Part shown: positions 61,559-64,000 of the stretch, one piece after another
Layout: each line of letters starts with the position of its first letter
Position numbering within the stretch: the first letter of the stretch is position 1
Origin: Turbatrix aceti
Taxonomy: Eukaryota; Nematoda; Chromadorea; Rhabditida; Panagrolaimidae
DNA: 64,000 nucleotides
Direction of reading: 5' to 3'
NCBI GenBank assembly: GCA_963969345.1
Contig: OZ017767.1
Location: 11,414,471-11,478,470, forward strand
The notes under the pieces: model-generated
Told to the model about the DNA's origin: nothing
Seen by the model: the letters and a program-made list of their open reading frames with translations, nothing else
Database searches by the model: none
Made by a program: the position numbers and the translations under genes

Positions 61559-63239
61559 TCACTGGGATGATCGATGGAGACGAACGTTAACAATTTCGCA
61601 TAGATTAGGCATTTTGATCGGAGGCCCAAAATAGTTGACACCTGATGACACGTAAATCTGTGTACCGCTTTCTTCGTGTTTGTACAGGCCGAAGAAGTAC
61701 GTGTGACGGAAGAACGCAAACGGCCAGGTTACAAACATTTGACCCGCGTGTGTGTGGCCTAAAAATTGAAAAAAATAAAAATAAATAAGTTTTCGTTGTA
61801 AGACAACTCAGAACTCATGCAAAAACTAACCCGAGAGTATCAAATCAATTTTCTTTCCGATTTTAGGCAACTGGGTGATCACTTTTCCGGCACCGTTGGG
61901 CTGGTGGACGAGCATGATGGTGGATGTGTTATCCGGGCAGTCGGCGAGTGCCTTGGCGGGGTCCATCATGTGACCGGGGAAATTTATGGTCTCGGAGAAA
62001 ACGTCATCGACTCCGGCAAGGCAGATTCTCGCTGCTGGGGACTTTTCGATGACTACGCCCCGGTTGTGGAGGGCCGTGAGGTTGAGTTCACGCTCGAGGA
62101 ACGCCATCCAGTGATCCACATTTTCGTGCATGTACTCGTGATTGCCGGTGACGAAGAACTTGCCGTAGCGAGCTCGGATCGAAGCTACGGGCTTCGTCCT
62201 GGGTGCCAGAAAGTCGATATACCCGTCGACGAGGTCGCCACTGAAGGCGACGATGTCAGGCTGCACCTGGTTGATGACCTGCGCGATCTGCTCCATGCGC
62301 GATCTGCCGACGGTCGGACCCATGTGGACGTCGGTCACGAGGGCGATAGAGAAGCCGTCAAACTCGGCAGGAAGATTGTCGATCGAGATGTTGAGCGTTT
62401 TGAGGGTAGGCCGGCTCGCTGCCACCGAAAATCCATGGGCGCAGACGAGGAATGCCAGAATCAGCGCGAACCAGGTGTGCGCGTTTTCAGAACGCAGGAT
62501 TGGCGACGTTGTTTTGGGCGCGACGCGGGCCACGATGCGCTCGAAGATGAAGAAGCCGAAGAGGAGCACTCCTGCGTGAAGGTACGTTCCAACCGCCAGG
62601 AAACTGAAAAAATTAAAAATAAAATTTTTTTGATGTGCGAAAAATTATTTTCCCTTCGAGAACCCCGTTTTCCCTCAACAAATATTTTTTTACGTTTTAA
62701 AAAATCTATTTGATCACAAAAATGTGTTTACGGTAGCTACCGTATATTTTCTTGTTCAGATCTGTGAAAAATGCAAACAAAATTTTTACAAAAAAAACGC
62801 TCAAAATAAGAAAACAATTCTTTTTTTTAAACCGTTAAAAAACGAACCAAAGAACCGGAAAAAAGAAATCCTCGGGCAACGGCACGTAGAAGAATATCCA
62901 CGAGAGATGAGCCATTCCAATCCAAAGCAGAGCAAACGAAGTGACTAATAATTTTCCGTGTCTCGCCCAGAGGGTCTTTGACTGGTGGCCAAGTGATTGG
63001 TGGTAAACGGTCTGGCGATTGACTGTCCGAGTGCCGTTCGGAACGAGGCGTATGAGTCGTCTATAGATGAAGATCGAGAACAGGACCATTCCCAACTCGC
63101 GAGCCAACTCAAAGATCAGCCTGATAGGCGAGTTGCCCGGTGCCAAGCCGTTGGCGATGACAAAGAGTCGTGCGAGTAGAAAGAATCCATCTATCGCGAG
63201 AAGTGCCAGAATGAATCGCCGCGGCATTCCTCCAAACAT
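61559..63239 (-). CDS. Transmembrane metallophosphoesterase (TMPPE-like)
   Basis: Three exons: 63239-62848, 62603-61831 and 61758-61559, giving 454 aa, close to human TMPPE (453). The N-terminal half carries several hydrophobic helices (ILALLAIDGFFLLARLFVIA, LGMVLFSIFIYRR, LLVTSFALLWIGMAHLSWIF, and two more to about residue 190). The calcineurin-like metallophosphoesterase domain follows, with all metal-binding motifs: D-V-H (222-224), GDLVDG (253-258), GNHE (284-287) and SGHTHAGQ (about 388-395). It should therefore be an active metal-dependent phosphoesterase or pyrophosphatase at a membrane; the substrate is unknown. The minus-strand acceptor CTTTGCAG lies immediately before the ATG, suggesting trans-splicing. 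Confidence 0.92.
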
Positions 63240-64000
63240 CCTGCAAAGAGGATTTTGATGGTCTAGACTAGTCGGCGGCGACACAACAGTTTGCTGCATT
63301 CTACCTGCGCTAATTTTGCAGGTTGACTTGACAGAAAACAGAACAAGACATTTTTTACAAGAGTTTGTTTGCAGGACAGAAAGTGAGTTATCCAAATGAG
63401 TGGATGAACGATGTTTTTGTTGTTTGCACACGAAACTGCAGACGAGTGAAAGCACAAACTATACAATAACATAAGGAACTTTTTCGAAAGTTGAAAAAAA
63501 CACGGTTTGGTAAACAGGATTCATACGCAAGACAGAAATTTTAAAAAATGTATAAAAAGAAAAGTTTATACAAGCGCAAGCTTATCGCTCGCACATAACT
63601 GACACATTGGCTGTGCGATTTTGTGCTTTTCCAGAAAAAAAACTACGTGTACAAAATGTTCAGCGTCATCATGACAACAAGAAAAAAATGTGTACGAGTA
63701 ACCCTCATGGTTACGAGTAAAAAAAGGGAAAAGTAATTTGGCCTTATTTGCAGAAAAAGTAATCTGCGGGTGTGAGTCAGTCAAAAAAAATGAAAATATG
63801 GAAATCGAATCTAGCGGATAAATTTAGGATTTTTTATAGCGTAAAAACCGTTTTATTTAAAATTTTTTTACAAAAATACGTTCAAAAAACTTTCCTTTCG
63901 AGAATCGCAAATTTTATATTCGAAAGTTTTATACGGTAGCTATCGTATATGTTCTTGTTTATCGACGGTTATTCGAAAGTTGCGATGTAATGATTACGGT
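63240..64000. other. Upstream region of the TMPPE-like gene
   Basis: AT-rich with no exon-like stretch. ACGGTAGCTA/TCGTATAT motifs occur near 62730 (inside the TMPPE intron) and again near 63935, but nothing functional can be assigned. Confidence 0.5.

Noticed and set aside
61817..62713. 298-codon plus-strand ORF
   Set aside because: Antisense of the metallophosphoesterase exon, whose metal-binding motifs are all on the minus strand.

Overview
The window looks like AT-rich nuclear DNA of a nematode. The introns are short (often 45-140 bp) and run from GTRAGT-like donors to TTTTCAG or TTTTTAG acceptors. Several genes carry a splice acceptor a few bases before the ATG, as expected for spliced-leader trans-splicing. 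The gene content (TTBK/CK1-type kinase, UDP-glycosyltransferase, BED-finger protein, small secreted Gly-rich peptides) also fits. The species cannot be named from the sequence. Exon coordinates were worked out by hand from splice sites and codon phase; every model given as complete is phase-consistent.

Layout. 1-273: C-terminus of an unrecognised gene. 739-3165 (-): Golgi class I alpha-mannosidase, with 21-bp minisatellite arrays in two introns. 4443-6471: a 2-kb foldback element with ~955-bp inverted arms and TTAA ends. 7420-8580: a Mutator-like (MULE) element with ~250-bp terminal inverted repeats, a 9-bp target duplication and a transposase remnant. 13478-15153 (-): a TTBK-like kinase. 17817-21919 (-): replication factor C large subunit without a visible BRCT domain. 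27636-31522 (+): a BED-finger protein. 32143-34425 (+): a UDP-glycosyltransferase. 35-53 kb: a gene-poor stretch holding five tiny secreted-peptide genes, plus three copies of a ~360-bp repeat with its own TATA box and short ORF. 54187-55410 (+): a bZIP-like/AT-hook protein. 55499-55852 (-): a prohormone-like secreted protein. 56425-59691 (-): mitochondrial IF-2, and 59930-61309 (+): mitochondrial ribosomal protein L45, sharing a 238-bp intergenic region. 61559-63239 (-): a TMPPE-like transmembrane metallophosphoesterase.

The most novel signal is the peptide family. At least four genes share a signal-peptide exon, a phase-1 intron and a tiny last exon encoding a conserved T-W-[D/E]-x-x-I tail. 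They also share a TATA box at similar spacing. I do not recognise this family. The divergent mtIF2/mrpL45 pair is a likely co-regulated mitochondrial-translation unit.
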